Source: Chrysoporthe austroafricana (Eukaryota > Ascomycota > Sordariomycetes > Diaporthales > Cryphonectriaceae). Taken from it: 64,000 bases of DNA. Shown piece after piece: positions 33,059 to 43,907 of this stretch. The notes beneath the pieces were generated by a model that was not told the DNA's origin, did no database searches, and saw only the letters and a list, made by a program, of their open reading frames with translations. How positions within the stretch are numbered: position 1 is the first letter of the stretch; every line of letters begins with the position of its first letter. Made by a program: the position numbers and the translations under genes. The DNA is taken from positions 4,712,001 through 4,776,000 of the forward strand of contig JYIP02000003.1 of assembly GCA_001051155.2 (NCBI GenBank), in the 5' to 3' direction.

Positions 33059-33674
33059 GTATCCTGCTGGGACCTCATGCAAGACTCACTCATTACCGAC
33101 GGGTCTGCGCCCGTTGCGAGGTCCAGCCTTGGGGCTTTCCTGATCATCGGCCATGACAAATGTCGCCTTACGTTCCTCAGCCGACAGGCCGCTTGTCATA
33201 TGCATTTGTTAATGCTGTGTGTCCAGTCGAGATGCCCACCCCTATGTTTCCATACCTGGGCTGCTTAATAACTCCAGATCTTTAAGTCCAGGTAGAGAAT
33301 TCTGACCACCTAAGTATAACTACGGGCTTCCTTAGGGTTATTCCAGAAGTATATTGTAGCTTGCAAGCATTTACCTGAGTGATACACTGTTGATGAACGA
33401 TCCAACGGAGTCTCGAGCAGTCGCATTGTCCTTAACTCTCACTGTAAGCTCAGTCTCATCGTCTGAAGTCTGGGCAGATGCTTCCAAATTCCTTTTCCTT
33501 GGAATTTCCGCATCGATAGACCAGCGTCTCTGTAACTATCGAACCTGGAGAGGCATATATAGCTAGATATTCAGGCATTTGCAGCCCGCTGTGTGGCTGA
33601 CTATGTGTGTCTAAAATCTAAAACATCGTCTCAGATCTGAACGCACAAAGATCCCGGTACCAGGTATCGTCTAT
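33059..33674. other. Convergent 3' intergenic region
   Basis: A 616-bp spacer, moderately AT-rich, presumably the two 3' UTRs of the UCS and GGT genes. Nothing else is seen. Confidence 0.45.
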
Positions 33675-35765
33675 CTACGTAGAGAATCCACCAGAGTTCC
33701 TCTGCCTCGGCTCACCCACCGCCGCAAAACTCCCGTCCCATAGCCTCTGGATGCCCTGGACAGCACTCACGCCCAGCCTCACCCACACAGGCTTGTGTCC
33801 CTTCTCCACCATCGCATCGATCGTGCTATTATCGAACGAGTACTCGAACTGCACCTCGTTCGGGATCAGCTGGTCGTGCAGCCTCGGCGCCGCAATCGCC
33901 TCGCTCATGTTCATGCCGTGCTCGAGAAGGTGCCACGCGGTCTGGGTCGTCGCGCTGATGATGCGGCTCCCGCCGGCGCCGCCCGTGATGAAGAAGACGG
34001 TCCCGTTCGGGTGCTCCGCGATGATGGGCGTGATGGAGCTCATGGGCCTCTTCCCCGGGCGGATGTAGTTGGCCGGGGAGGGCGCGAACCCGAAGCTGTT
34101 CCGGACGCCGGGGATGCTGAAGTCGTCCATCTCGTCGTTGAGGATGATCCCGCTGCCGGGCGTCATGATCTGCGCGCCAAAGAGGAGGTTGATCGTCGTG
34201 GTGGACGAGATCGCCATCCCGGAGCTGTCGGTCGTCACGATGTGCGAGGTGCCGTGGGCCTCGGCGGCGAAGAGCTGACGGGGGTCGTACTCCTTGACCG
34301 GGAGCGTGGTGTGGTCGTCGATCTTGTGGCGCGTCTCGTTGGCCTTGTGGTCGCTCAGCAGGGACTGCTCAAACTGCTCGATGTTGGAGACGAAAGCCGG
34401 GTCACCCAGCTCGAGCCGGGCGCCGTAGGCGAAGCGCATGGCCTCGATGAAGCGGTGGGTGGTGAGATTGGTGTCCGCCAGGTCCTCGGTGGGGTACTGC
34501 TCCATCGTCTTGAGCATGCTCAGCATGATGGAGCCGCTGCTGGGGGCCCCTGTAGAGTACAGCTTGAAGCCGCGGAAGTCGATGCTGATGGGCTGTTTGC
34601 TGTACGCGCGGTAGGACCTCATGTCGTCCATCGTGAGGGTGCCGTTGTTCTCCTGCGCAAGCTTGACTATGTCCTCGGCTGCATAGTGTTAGAGCCGGAC
34701 CCATGCAGGAAGAGGACGAAAACGTACCTAATTCACCGGAGTAGAAAACCTCTGCGCCGTGCCTGCCAATCTTTTCCAGCGTGCTACAGGTTCTTGTGAG
34801 CCTCATACCCGGGTGTTACATATGTCATTTTATACGTACTTGGCGTATCGCTTCCTTGTGATGACGTCCCCGAGTTGAAGCAGCCGACCACTAGGCGCAA
34901 AATCTTCCGCCCAGATAGGATCTTCGAGAAGAAAGTTGCCTCTGAAACCTTTTGTCGCGAAGTCCATATATCTCACCAGGTCCTCCGTGACTGTGAATAA
35001 GAGGGATCAGTGTCAAGTCTTCGAAAAGCTGGCGACACTTTAGAGCGCGAATTCAGCGTACCATTAAAACCATTCCGTGCTAGATACACTGACGGGTTGA
35101 CGACTGCTCGCCAAGGCAACAGCTAAGGCCACGGAATTAGCAAGGCCACGGCCATCGCACTTCTGAGGACCACCTCTCCCCACCCGAAAGAAAGAAAATT
35201 AACTTACTCCATGTTTCTGATGCAGGTGCTCGAGCCCTTTCAAATCACCCGGAACCGAGACTGCTAGACCACCCGTGACGGCGCCCTGCAGGTTGCCCCG
35301 ATACATGTCCTCAAACGCCGCGGCTGGTGCAGCCTCTCGGTAGTCTATCGTCTCGTAGTTGCCGTCTGCGTTGCGGACGAGCGCAAAGCCGCCGCCCCCT
35401 ATCCCCGAGTGATACATCCCAATGACGCCCACACATAGCTGGGTTCCCACATGGGCGTCTGCGGCGTTTCCCTTTTCGTCTTCTCTCAGCTTCATTGCAT
35501 AGCTCGACGATATGACACGGAGGACTCACGCCTTGCTTCAGTAAATCTATTCCTATCTGCGAGCATATCGTGCTCTCGCTTGCTACCGCGCCATGGGGAC
35601 TCGACAGCGGTGCCTGGATGGGAATGTCCGTGGTCGGCAGAGCTGCTGCCCTTGCTGCAAGCTGTAGAGCCACCAGGGACACAAGTTCATTTGTAAAAGT
35701 TCCTATGAGCCATCATCAGTGAAAGGTCTCGTCTACTTGATGGCAGATCAGAAGGTCTCACTCAT
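33675..35765 (-). CDS. Gamma-glutamyltranspeptidase
   Basis: Seven exons are predicted: 35762-35765 (ATGA only), 35530-35702, 35208-35471, 35062-35122, 34840-34990, 34728-34783 and 33675-34678. They encode 570 residues with every junction in frame; introns are 59, 58, 85, 71, 56 and 49 nt. The N-terminus, MRTFTNELVSLVALQLAARA, is a signal peptide or anchor, so the enzyme is expected at the cell surface, vacuole or outside. GGT landmarks are GGNAADAHVGTQLCVGV, GIGGGGF, the autoprocessing and nucleophile Thr in HGTSHIVTTD (about T380; human GGT1 uses T381), PGSGIILNDEMDDF, RPMSSITP and ITGGAGGSRI. It transfers or hydrolyses the gamma-glutamyl group of glutathione. The acceptor AAAAG at 35472-35476 is not pyrimidine-rich, but it is required to give KQGGNAAD. 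The start codon is split from the rest by an intron after four bases. Confidence 0.88.
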
Positions 35766-36319
35766 TGCTAACGATTTATAAGCAGCCAGGGCCGTGACCG
35801 AGAGATAACGAAGAGACGTGCCCTCTATGCGCCCGGTACTCCGAAACCACTGGAGAATACACACGCAGAACGAGATGAGAAAAACAAAGTATGAAACCCG
35901 GCAGGTAATACTACCCAAGAGACAGGAACATGGCGAGCGAGAGGTGCCGGATGACCGAAGACCGGCACGGGACCGAATAATGTACGGAGGACGGCGGTCA
36001 GTGATTAGTAACGCGGGCGATAAGAAATGCAGGGACCAGCAGCTACACACGCACTAAACGCTACTGTAGGGGCACTGACACAGGCATGAGTTGGCGCGAC
36101 AGGCTCTGACAGCAGGACTAAACCGGACTGGGTATTTACTATGGTAGCAATATTCTGGACCAATGAGCTCGGGTGCAAAAATAATATGGCAGAATTTCCT
36201 TCACTCACTTTGATCTGGTCTTCATTTCCATGGTCTTTATCACCTTTAGTGACAGGCCCCCGAAATGGTACTCTAGAACCAGTCTCAATAACCCTTCTAG
36301 TTGACTGGAGGATATTCTG
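35766..36319. other. Divergent promoter, GGT and TRM2
   Basis: A 554-bp bidirectional spacer with no recognisable element. Several alternative upstream GGT starts were tested and give stops or wrong phase. Confidence 0.45.
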
Positions 36320-38173
36320 ATGAGGCCCGGCCTTTCCAGACTTACCAGACCCTTCGCAGCCACACCAACACTCACCTTAGGCTCACTGCTCACACTCGCC
36401 ATCGCACGACGGCACTTCGAGATGGCATCGACAGCCCCACAGCCTGCCAGTGAGGCCGCATCAAAGCCAGGTTTCGCCAAGAAGATGAACGGAAAAAGAC
36501 CCTTCAATAATGGTCTTGGCGGAGGGAAGGGCGGCTATCCAAAGAAGATGAAAAAGGCGAAGGCGAAGCCCGTCAAGGAGGGCTCATCAGAGGAGGTCCT
36601 TATAGCCGACCTCCGGGCCATGCTGGAGGCGCAGAAGCTGGAAGATGCCAGCAAGACGGAGGAGGAGGCGGCAGCCACGCCACAGGATGAGGACCTCCCC
36701 GAACCAGGCTCCGAGATCGAGGTCCATGTCGAGACCCTCTCCTCCACAGGCGACGGCCTAGCCCGCCAGCCAGGCCGCAAACAGATCTACGTCGTCCCCT
36801 TCTCCATACCGGGCGACGTCGTCAGGATCAAGGTCTACCGGCACCTGACCCACCAGGACCACTCGATTGGCGACTTCCTCTCCGTCGTGACGCCCTCGCC
36901 CCTGCGCGACGACAGCCGCGTGAGCTGCCAGTACTTCGGCCGGTGCTCCGGCTGCCAGTTCCAGATGATGGCCTACCCGGACCAGCTCGCCCACAAGCGC
37001 ACGATCGTCGAGCGGGCCTACAGGAACTTCTCGCAGCTGCCGCCGGAGCTGGTCCCCGCGGTCGGCGAGACCATGGGCAGCCCGCTGCAGTACGGCTACC
37101 GCACGAAGCTGACGCCGCACTTCGACGGCCCGCCGGGGGCCAACTTCGCGCGGCGTGGCAAGGCCCGGGAGAGGAAGACCTTCACGGAGATGCCCGACGT
37201 GGGGTTCATGATGAAGAGCACGCGGCGGACCATCGACATCGAGGACTGCCCCATCGGCACGGACGCGGTACGGAGAGGGATGGCTAGGGAGAGGGCTAGG
37301 ATGAAGGAGGAGTTCGGCAAGTACGAGCGCGGGGCCACGATCCTCCTGCGGGAGAGCACGAGGCGGATACCCAAGGGCGAGGACCTGCCGGACCCGATGC
37401 CCCCGGACGCGGTGGTCGTCCAGGCTGACGGCTTCACCGACGTCAAGACATGCATTACGGACAACAACGCCACGTCGACCGAGTACATCGACGACTTCGT
37501 CTTCACGAACCCGGCCGGCTCCTTCTTCCAGAACAACAACTCCATCCTGCCCTCGTTCACGGACTACATCCGGCAGCACATCCTGCCGCCGGCGCCGTCC
37601 GCCCCGGGCCAGAAGCCCATCCGGTACCTCATCGACGCCTACTCGGGCTCCGGCCTCTTCACCATCACGCTCTCCTCGCTCTTCAGCGGCGGCAGCATCG
37701 GCATCGACATCGCGGGCAAGTCGATCGACTTCGCGCGGGCCAACGCGCGGCTCAACGACCTCCCCGAGGCGCAGTGCCGCTTCATCGCCGCCGACGCCCC
37801 CGAGCTCTTCAAGTCCGTCAGCGGCTTCGACCCGGACGAGACGGTCGTCGTGCTCGACCCGCCGCGCAAGGGCTGCGACGCGAGCTTCCTGCGGCAGCTG
37901 CTCGGCTTCGCCCCGCGGAGGGTCGTGTACGTGAGCTGCAACGTGCACACGCAGGCGAGGGACGTGGGCGTCCTAGTCCGGGGCGAGGTGGAGGGGATGG
38001 CGGGCGGGGCCGGCGATGGAGGAGAGCAGGAGGAGGCGGGGGGAGATAAGTTGGAGGAGAAGAAAGCCAAGACGAGGTACGAGATCGAGAGTCTCAGGGG
38101 ATTCGACTTCTTCCCCCAGACTGGACACGTGGAGGGTGTTGCGGTCCTGAATAGGGTAGTAGAAACGGCCTAG
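36320..38173 (+). CDS. TRM2: tRNA (uracil-5-)-methyltransferase Trm2
   Basis: A single exon of 617 residues. It makes ribothymidine at position 54 of tRNA. Visible parts are: an N-terminal segment rich in Arg/Leu/Thr without acidic residues (1-34), like a mitochondrial presequence; a basic GGKGGYPKKMKKAKAKP patch; a TRAM-like RNA-binding domain (about 128-200, VETLSSTGDGLARQPGRKQIYV); the iron-sulfur cysteines C-x5-C-x2-C (CQYFGRCSGC); the SAM-binding motif DAYSGSGLFTITLS; DPPRKGCD; and the catalytic-loop YVSCN, which bears the nucleophilic Cys. A second good ATG at 36422 (M35) would skip the presequence, so dual targeting to mitochondria and cytosol or nucleus is plausible. An acidic, Gly/Glu-rich insert of about 25 residues follows the catalytic loop. 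Confidence 0.92.
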   Translation: MRPGLSRLTRPFAATPTLTLGSLLTLAIARRHFEMASTAPQPASEAASKPGFAKKMNGKRPFNNGLGGGKGGYPKKMKKAKAKPVKEGSSEEVLIADLRAMLEAQKLEDASKTEEEAAATPQDEDLPEPGSEIEVHVETLSSTGDGLARQPGRKQIYVVPFSIPGDVVRIKVYRHLTHQDHSIGDFLSVVTPSPLRDDSRVSCQYFGRCSGCQFQMMAYPDQLAHKRTIVERAYRNFSQLPPELVPAVGETMGSPLQYGYRTKLTPHFDGPPGANFARRGKARERKTFTEMPDVGFMMKSTRRTIDIEDCPIGTDAVRRGMARERARMKEEFGKYERGATILLRESTRRIPKGEDLPDPMPPDAVVVQADGFTDVKTCITDNNATSTEYIDDFVFTNPAGSFFQNNNSILPSFTDYIRQHILPPAPSAPGQKPIRYLIDAYSGSGLFTITLSSLFSGGSIGIDIAGKSIDFARANARLNDLPEAQCRFIAADAPELFKSVSGFDPDETVVVLDPPRKGCDASFLRQLLGFAPRRVVYVSCNVHTQARDVGVLVRGEVEGMAGGAGDGGEQEEAGGDKLEEKKAKTRYEIESLRGFDFFPQTGHVEGVAVLNRVVETA

Positions 38174-38685
38174 GAAAGCTCCATTGGGGCAGAGCATTCA
38201 TTCCGCCGAGCAGTGAATCTGGAATCCAAAACACTACTGGGCCTGGCCGGGAACAGGCCGTCTTGCAGATATGGGCTTTCCCAAAACACCAGCATCAACA
38301 GGTGTGCACCGGAAACTTTAGTGGTGCTACCCTTGATTCCATTTGCCTCGATGCTATCTATCGACCCGACTCGGCGACCCATAGCCGAATGAGTCTCTGC
38401 TGTATGTAATGAAGATGTTTGTACAATTCTAGACCAAAAGCAAAAAAAAAAAGGTACGCCGCCGCCATGGATGCTTGTGATATTCCCGCCCACCGGTCGT
38501 GACGAGATAAGAAAAAGGGGTATCTGAGTGTTCAATGCAAGTCTATGAGTGAGATCCCTCTTCACTCCTCCTCAGTCTGACGCAAGCCGCAAGAGTTACT
38601 GCTGTTGCGCTCCCAAGACCTTCCGCGTCGGCAGACATTTGATGCAGCTCAACAGCCGGTCCTCTTCCCTCCTTCTGACACCCGT
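38174..38685. other. Convergent 3' intergenic region
   Basis: A 512-bp spacer between TRM2 and the ALG11 3' end, with an A-run at about 38442-38452. Nothing else is seen. Confidence 0.45.
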
Positions 38686-40559
38686 TCAGTGCTTGGTCAG
38701 GGCCACAAGCTTGTCCATCTGCTCAATCCACTTGCGGTCGAACTCGACTTCGCCAAAGCGCTTGGCGGACTGGCGCGCGCGGAGACGCACAGCCAACGGA
38801 TCAGGTAAGGACAAAGCCTTCTCGAAGCCTTCGGCGAACTCTTCAGCCGTAGAAGCGTGGAAACCTAGAAGCTAGTATTAGTTCTGATACACATTGTACT
38901 GGCGCGCAGAGGCGTAAAACTCACCTGTAGGTTGTCCATCGACGTCCGTGACAATGTCCAACTTCGGACCACCAGAATTGTGGACGACAGAGATGAGGCC
39001 ACTTGCCTGGTACTCAACAACACCGATACCGAAGTGCTCGTTCCACATACAGTTCACGCCAACACTCGCCTTTTGCAGCCATTCGAGGATGTTAGGCCAA
39101 GGCGCATCTAGGCGAAACTCGACCTGTTGCTCAATGTGCAGCTCACGGACGAGAAGGCGCAGCTTGTATACGCGCTTCGAGTCATTATCGTCGCGGACGC
39201 TGCCCACCAGAACCATCCTCGCGTCCTTGGAGGCCTCGCTTCCGCTCTTCACAAAATTTGCAAAGGCCTGTAAAATCAGTTGGTGGTTCTTCTCGGGACG
39301 GAACTGCGCGATGTAGAGCAGAATCTTGCCACGCTGTGCCTCGCTGGCGGCAGACACCTCGACGGCCTCCTCGAGCTCCTCGACTGCACAGGGCGGGTAA
39401 ACGACGGCAATGGGGTCCGTCCTCTGAGCCTCGCGGCGGCCCGGGCCCCAGAGCGAGGTGACGTGCGCTTGTGTCCAGGTCGAATTGGTCATGACCACGT
39501 CGATGGTGGTACCCATTTGGGAGTACAGCCACGCGAAGCCTTTCCAGTAGTACCGCTTCACCATCCCGGTGTAGCCCGCCCCCTGACCAGCATTGACACC
39601 CTGCGTGCCGAGTGGAGAATCAGGATTCAGGGATTCGAGCATGTCGGTCGAGATCGTTGGGTAGTGGACATAGGCACCAGTTGGGATATCCTTAAACAGC
39701 CACTTGGACAGGCCAAGCGCAAAGGCATACCCCATAGTGTCAACAAATATGTCGGGAACGACGAGAGAGAAGGCATCCCATGCAAGCACGATAGACCCTA
39801 GGGACTGGAAGAGGAGAGTGAACCTGGGCCATGTGGATGCCAGAACCCAGTGTCGAGTGGAGAGATACAGGAACTGGATCGTGTGCGGCTGCAGGTGGAT
39901 GTTGAAGCGACTCTGAGAAGCAGCTGTCAGCAGATGACCTTGGTTTGAGGAGTCGCATATTGCTCACTTTGACCCGCGTAAGAATCTGGTCCTTGTTGAC
40001 CTCATGATCACCAGTGTATACAACAATCCTCGCCTTTGGCCACTTCGACTGGATGGCCCGTATCGCAGCCCAGAGCACTCTCTCGCCACCTCCTCCAGCG
40101 TTGCTGCGCGCCGTCAGCCAAACGTTCTCGTCCCATCGCACCCGTAAGGACATACCAGAAGGGATGGAAGAATCCCACAATGCCAGACCAGTCTTCTGCA
40201 GGTTTGTTACCATCGGGCGTGCTCGCAGTAGACTCGGCCTGGACCTTCTCCCAGCTGCCATCCTCCTCACCTTTGCTCGCCACACCGTCAGAGCTCTTGT
40301 CCTCCTGTTTCTCCAGATACTGCTTCTCGTCCCCCTCGATCACCTCTAGTATGCGGGCTCGTCGGCCCTCGGTCTTGCGTCGTACGTATGCGCCGAGGAG
40401 GGACCCGAGGGCGTGCCAGATGGCAGGGATTCCGAAGAGGACAAAGGCGGGGGTGAGGGCGATTAGAGGAGCGACTACAAAGGTAATGAACTTGGGACTG
40501 AGGCCGAAAGTGATGTACTGGTCACCAGACGGCGCCCGGCAGGAGCCCTCGTCTTCCAT
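38686..40559 (-). CDS. ALG11: GDP-Man:Man3GlcNAc2-PP-dolichol alpha-1,2-mannosyltransferase Alg11
   Basis: Four exons (40156-40559, 39968-40103, 38925-39912 and 38686-38864; introns 52, 55 and 60 nt) encode 568 residues in frame. An N-terminal membrane anchor ([22 protein letters not shown], about residues 24-45) is followed by the family start [35 protein letters not shown] and a GT-4 glycosyltransferase C-domain ([20 protein letters not shown], then [15 protein letters not shown], the E-x7-E donor site, and [11 protein letters not shown]). The enzyme adds the fourth and fifth mannoses to the lipid-linked oligosaccharide on the cytosolic face of the ER. An unusual hydrophilic Glu/Lys/Ser-rich loop of about 60 residues lies between the anchor and the catalytic domain. 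Confidence 0.95.
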
Positions 40560-41175
40560 CCTGGCTATGGTAGTATGTCGCTGCGGGCTGAGGATGAAGC
40601 CAATATGGGGTCGGCGAGGGATTGGGGTGACAACAAGCGGGATGCACAAAGGGGAGACAAATGAAAGCTAGAAACGTGTCGTCGAGATCAAGAGGTGCTC
40701 CATCAGCAGGGTTCCAGCACTCCAGCACACCATGTCAAGAACTGTCGGTGTTGACAGGCAGAGAGAGAGAAAAGGTGTGCAGGTCGTCGACCTTGGAATT
40801 CACAGTACTGAACACGACGCAATAGCTTCCTGATAAAGCAGGTGATAAGTGACGACCTGGACTCGTGGCTGGAGCAGTGGCACCGTAGCGCACGGGCCCA
40901 GATCTGCTAGCGTACCCGCTTCCTAGTTAGTGAACCCTCATGCCCCCCACAGTTGCACCAGCCCTGTTCAGCCGCCTGAGGAATGTTTCACCCAGGCGGG
41001 TCAGGTCGTTGTTCCAGGGCCAGGCCCCCTTGTTCGCCCGTCTGCGTGTGAGCATTATCAGCAGGCCAATTTTGGAGCCATCACAGCATCACAGCATCAA
41101 GCCATCTCGCGCGACGACAAGACACAGCTCACATGACCTTTCGCCCCTGTGGGTGAGCATGACTTGAACCTCATA
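40560..41175. other. Divergent promoter, ALG11 and COX18
   Basis: A 616-bp spacer. A CACAGCAT tandem occurs at about 41084-41100. No gene is seen. Confidence 0.45.
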
Positions 41176-42333
41176 ATGTCCGGGCGGTTGGGCCACCAGA
41201 TAAGGCTATCGGCCTCGGGAACACGGCCTCGAGTACGGCAGCTCGGCGGCGGAAAATGTCTTCACCGTGAGCCTCACACCTCTCACCTGGTGACACAGCT
41301 TCAGAACACCGGGCAGAGGAGGCATTTCGGCGCGGCAGACATAGCAGGGGGCCTCCTCAGGAGCTCCGAGTACCTCGTCACCAACATCCACGAAGTGACC
41401 GGTACACCTTGGTTCATCTCGATCCCCCTCGTCGCGCTCCTCGTGAGCGCCACCATCCGGACGCCCCTGGCGCTCTACTCGCACAATATGGCACGGAGGA
41501 GGGCGAAGCTGCTGCCGCTGATCCAGGCGCAGACGGCGCTGGTCGGGCTCGGCCTGCGGAAGAAAGCGGTGCCGAACCTAAGAGAGAGGGTGGGTCGGCT
41601 CATGAAGAAACGGACCAAGGCTCTCTTCAGTGCCTTTGCGATTAACGCGAGGAACTCGATATATGGTGGGCTCCTGAGCCTGCCGATATTTCTGAGCAAT
41701 CTCGAGGTCATCAGGAGGATGTGTGGCGGCCCGAGGGGGTTACTAGGAAATCTGATGTTCGGTTCCTCGACCGCGACCGAACGGGCGACCGGGGCGGCAG
41801 ACGCAGTGTCCGCATCTGCACCTCCAGCCGAGCTACCCTCAATGACCGACCTGAGCGACGTGGCGGTCTCAACTAGTTCTGACGTTCTCGCCTCCATCTC
41901 CCTCGAGCCGTCCTTCGCGACAGGAGGCTGTCTCTGGTTCCCTGACCTCCTGGTACCGGATCCATATCACATCCTCCCCTTCGCAGTCTCTACGGTCCTC
42001 GCCTTGCAAATGATCCCTGAGACCATGGCGGCAAGGAGGGAGCTCTTCGGCCTCAGCCCCGTCGCCGGAGACAAGGACGCAAGTCTGTTTGGGCAGACAC
42101 GCGGCCGACGCGCCTTTCAGCGGACGATGCTTATCTTGGCCCTCGCTGTCGGGCCGATCACGATGGACATGCCTTGTGCGCTGCACTTGTACTGGTTGGC
42201 TTCCGCTATTTGTAGCTTGGCTGTCAACAAGGGGATTAAAGCGGTCATGCCGATACCCAAACATACGGTGAAGCCGTGTCGGGGTATGGAAATACCATTA
42301 CTGCGACCTAAACCGCCCGCATCTGTGAGCTAG
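41176..42333 (+). CDS. COX18: Cox18-type mitochondrial inner-membrane insertase (Oxa1/YidC family)
   Basis: A predicted 385-residue single-exon protein. The first 60 residues are rich in Arg/Ser/Thr/Gly without a hydrophobic core (GHQIRLSASGTRPRVRQ), a plausible matrix presequence. Family features are WFISIPLVALLVSATIRTPLAL (first membrane segment), a Lys/Arg-rich matrix loop, YGGLLSLPIFLSNLEVI, LVPDPYHILPFAVSTVLAL and a final membrane pair (LALAVGPITMDMPCALHLYWLASAICSL). Cox18 moves the C-terminal tail of the mitochondrially encoded Cox2 across the inner membrane. Oxa1 itself normally has a longer C-terminal ribosome-binding tail, absent here, so Cox18 is preferred. ATG 41176 is the first ATG; the upstream frame has none. 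Confidence 0.85.
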   Translation: MSGRLGHQIRLSASGTRPRVRQLGGGKCLHREPHTSHLVTQLQNTGQRRHFGAADIAGGLLRSSEYLVTNIHEVTGTPWFISIPLVALLVSATIRTPLALYSHNMARRRAKLLPLIQAQTALVGLGLRKKAVPNLRERVGRLMKKRTKALFSAFAINARNSIYGGLLSLPIFLSNLEVIRRMCGGPRGLLGNLMFGSSTATERATGAADAVSASAPPAELPSMTDLSDVAVSTSSDVLASISLEPSFATGGCLWFPDLLVPDPYHILPFAVSTVLALQMIPETMAARRELFGLSPVAGDKDASLFGQTRGRRAFQRTMLILALAVGPITMDMPCALHLYWLASAICSLAVNKGIKAVMPIPKHTVKPCRGMEIPLLRPKPPASVS

Positions 42334-42597
42334 CCGGGTACAGTAGATGTAAAATGAGATAGGCGTGCCAATACAGGCCTGCTGATTGCGCATATTTCCG
42401 TGCTATTTACACGAAGGTGCCACACTGGTATAAACTCCGGGCGCCTTGAAGTCTATGAATTAAGACACTCCTCCTCCGTACAACGCTCATACCCAGCCTA
42501 CGATGCCTCCAAAGTAATGGTAGCCAAATGGATCCAAGCGCAACGCCAGTGGCGTGTCGAGGCCTTCCGGTCTATAAGGACGATCTCCATCACGGGA

Positions 42598-43480
42598 TCA
42601 ACCCAGGAAAATAGCCAGCAACACAATCGTCAAAATGACAGCCAGCACTAACAACAAACAACACGCCTTGCTCCTCGCATTCCGCTGATACCGCGCCGCC
42701 TGCCTCAACTCTCTATCGGCGGCCCTGGTATCCTCATGCGTCCTCTCGACGTTCTCCGCGATCCCGGTCAGCTGTTCGCCCTGCTCCGTGACGATCTGCG
42801 CAACCTGCTGAAACAGCACGTTGAGATCACCCACGCCCTGCTCGATGTTCCGGATCTCCTCCTCGCGCTCCGCGATCAGAGCATCCTGGAAGTCGACCTC
42901 GTCCTGCGGCGCCAGCCGGAGTTCCTCCTGCAGCTGCGCCTGCTGTTGCTGCTGGCCCTGGGGCACGGAGCCGAGGCTCGTGCCCTCCTCGTCTTCAGCG
43001 GCTGCGGCCCGCGCGGCGGAGACGGAGGCCCGCTGTTTCTCGAGGGCCTGGCGTTGCAGGGACTGGAACTCGGCGAGGGATGACTTGAACTCGCGGAAGA
43101 GCTTTTGTTGCTTGTATTTTTGCGTCGGCTACGGGATGGGCTGTCAGACTTGCACCTACGAGATGGACACACGTAAGAGGCGATGCGGGTCATACCGTGA
43201 CCTCTTCCCACGTCTGAATCTTCTTGACGCCCTCGCCTACGTCCTTGAATGTCTCGCTCGACTCCTCGATGAGGTCGTGCACGCGCTCCCTCACCCGCGC
43301 AGTGTCCCGGCGGGTACCCAGGTGCCCGATCTCTGTCCTCAGGCGGGAGATGTTGCCGGTTAAGGTGAAGAGCTTGTTCATCAAGTCCTGAGACAGCCGC
43401 TCGAACTCCGGGTCGTCGGTGTAGCCGGAGTTGTTGCGCCGCGACTGCGACTCAAGCGAAGATAGCTGATCGAAAGACAT
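42598..43480 (-). CDS. Pep12/syntaxin-7-like endosomal t-SNARE
   Basis: Two exons (43196-43480 and 42598-43128, 67-nt intron, phase 0) encode 271 residues. The N-terminal region (MSFDQLSSLE, FERLSQDLMNKLFTLTGNISRL, VHDLIEESSETFKDV) is the three-helix Habc domain. The splice restores PTQKYKQQKLFREFKSSL, a syntaxin landmark. A Gln/Ala-rich linker precedes the SNARE helix (IAEREEEIRNIEQGV), whose zero-layer Gln sits in LNVLFQQVAQIV, making it a Qa-SNARE. A C-terminal membrane anchor (CCLLLVLAVILTIVLLAIFLG) ends the protein. It should act in fusion of Golgi-derived vesicles with late endosomes or the vacuole. Pep12 and Vam3 are hard to separate by eye. Confidence 0.88.
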
Positions 43481-43907
43481 CGCGGCGTCCCTGATCGGTA
43501 GTCAAGTGGCGTCCTCTTGAGTAACCCGTGCAGCCAGCTGTCTCGATGACTGGGCTGTTGCAGAATCTATTCTGGACGAGTGCGCGAGTGGCTGTTCCAG
43601 ACTGCGGAAGTGGAGGATGGTGAAGGTCGTCTGGTGACGTCCTCACTGCGGATTCTCGGAGGTTGAAACCAGGTGCCTGGAAGGGTTACGTAATCGCCCA
43701 CCTTAAGCAGCGCTGCTATGGCGGGGGGGGGGGGTCCTAGTGTCTGCTTGCCGCGACAAGGCAAGCCAGGGTCCACCTCTTTTTTCAAGCTCCTGTTTAC
43801 GGCCTTCCGAGCTTCATTCTCGACCTCACCTCTCACCTTCTCCTGCTGTCTTCCCCTCCGCCGAGTTTCCCGGACCTCTCCTCGCCCAGTCATGCGCGAC
43901 GGTCAAG
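43481..43907. other. Divergent promoter, PEP12-like gene and NDC1
   Basis: A 427-bp spacer. It includes an uninterrupted G-run at about 43722-43735, which is a likely site of sequencing or replication slippage. A pyrimidine-rich tract leads into the NDC1 ATG. Confidence 0.45.

Noticed and set aside
35762..36050. Longer GGT N-terminus from an upstream minus-strand frame
   Set aside because: That frame has no ATG before the one at 35765, and alternative upstream ATGs with plausible splices lead to stops or wrong phase.
36758..37948. 396-codon minus-strand frame antisense to TRM2
   Set aside because: The same kind of shadow frame over GC-rich coding DNA.
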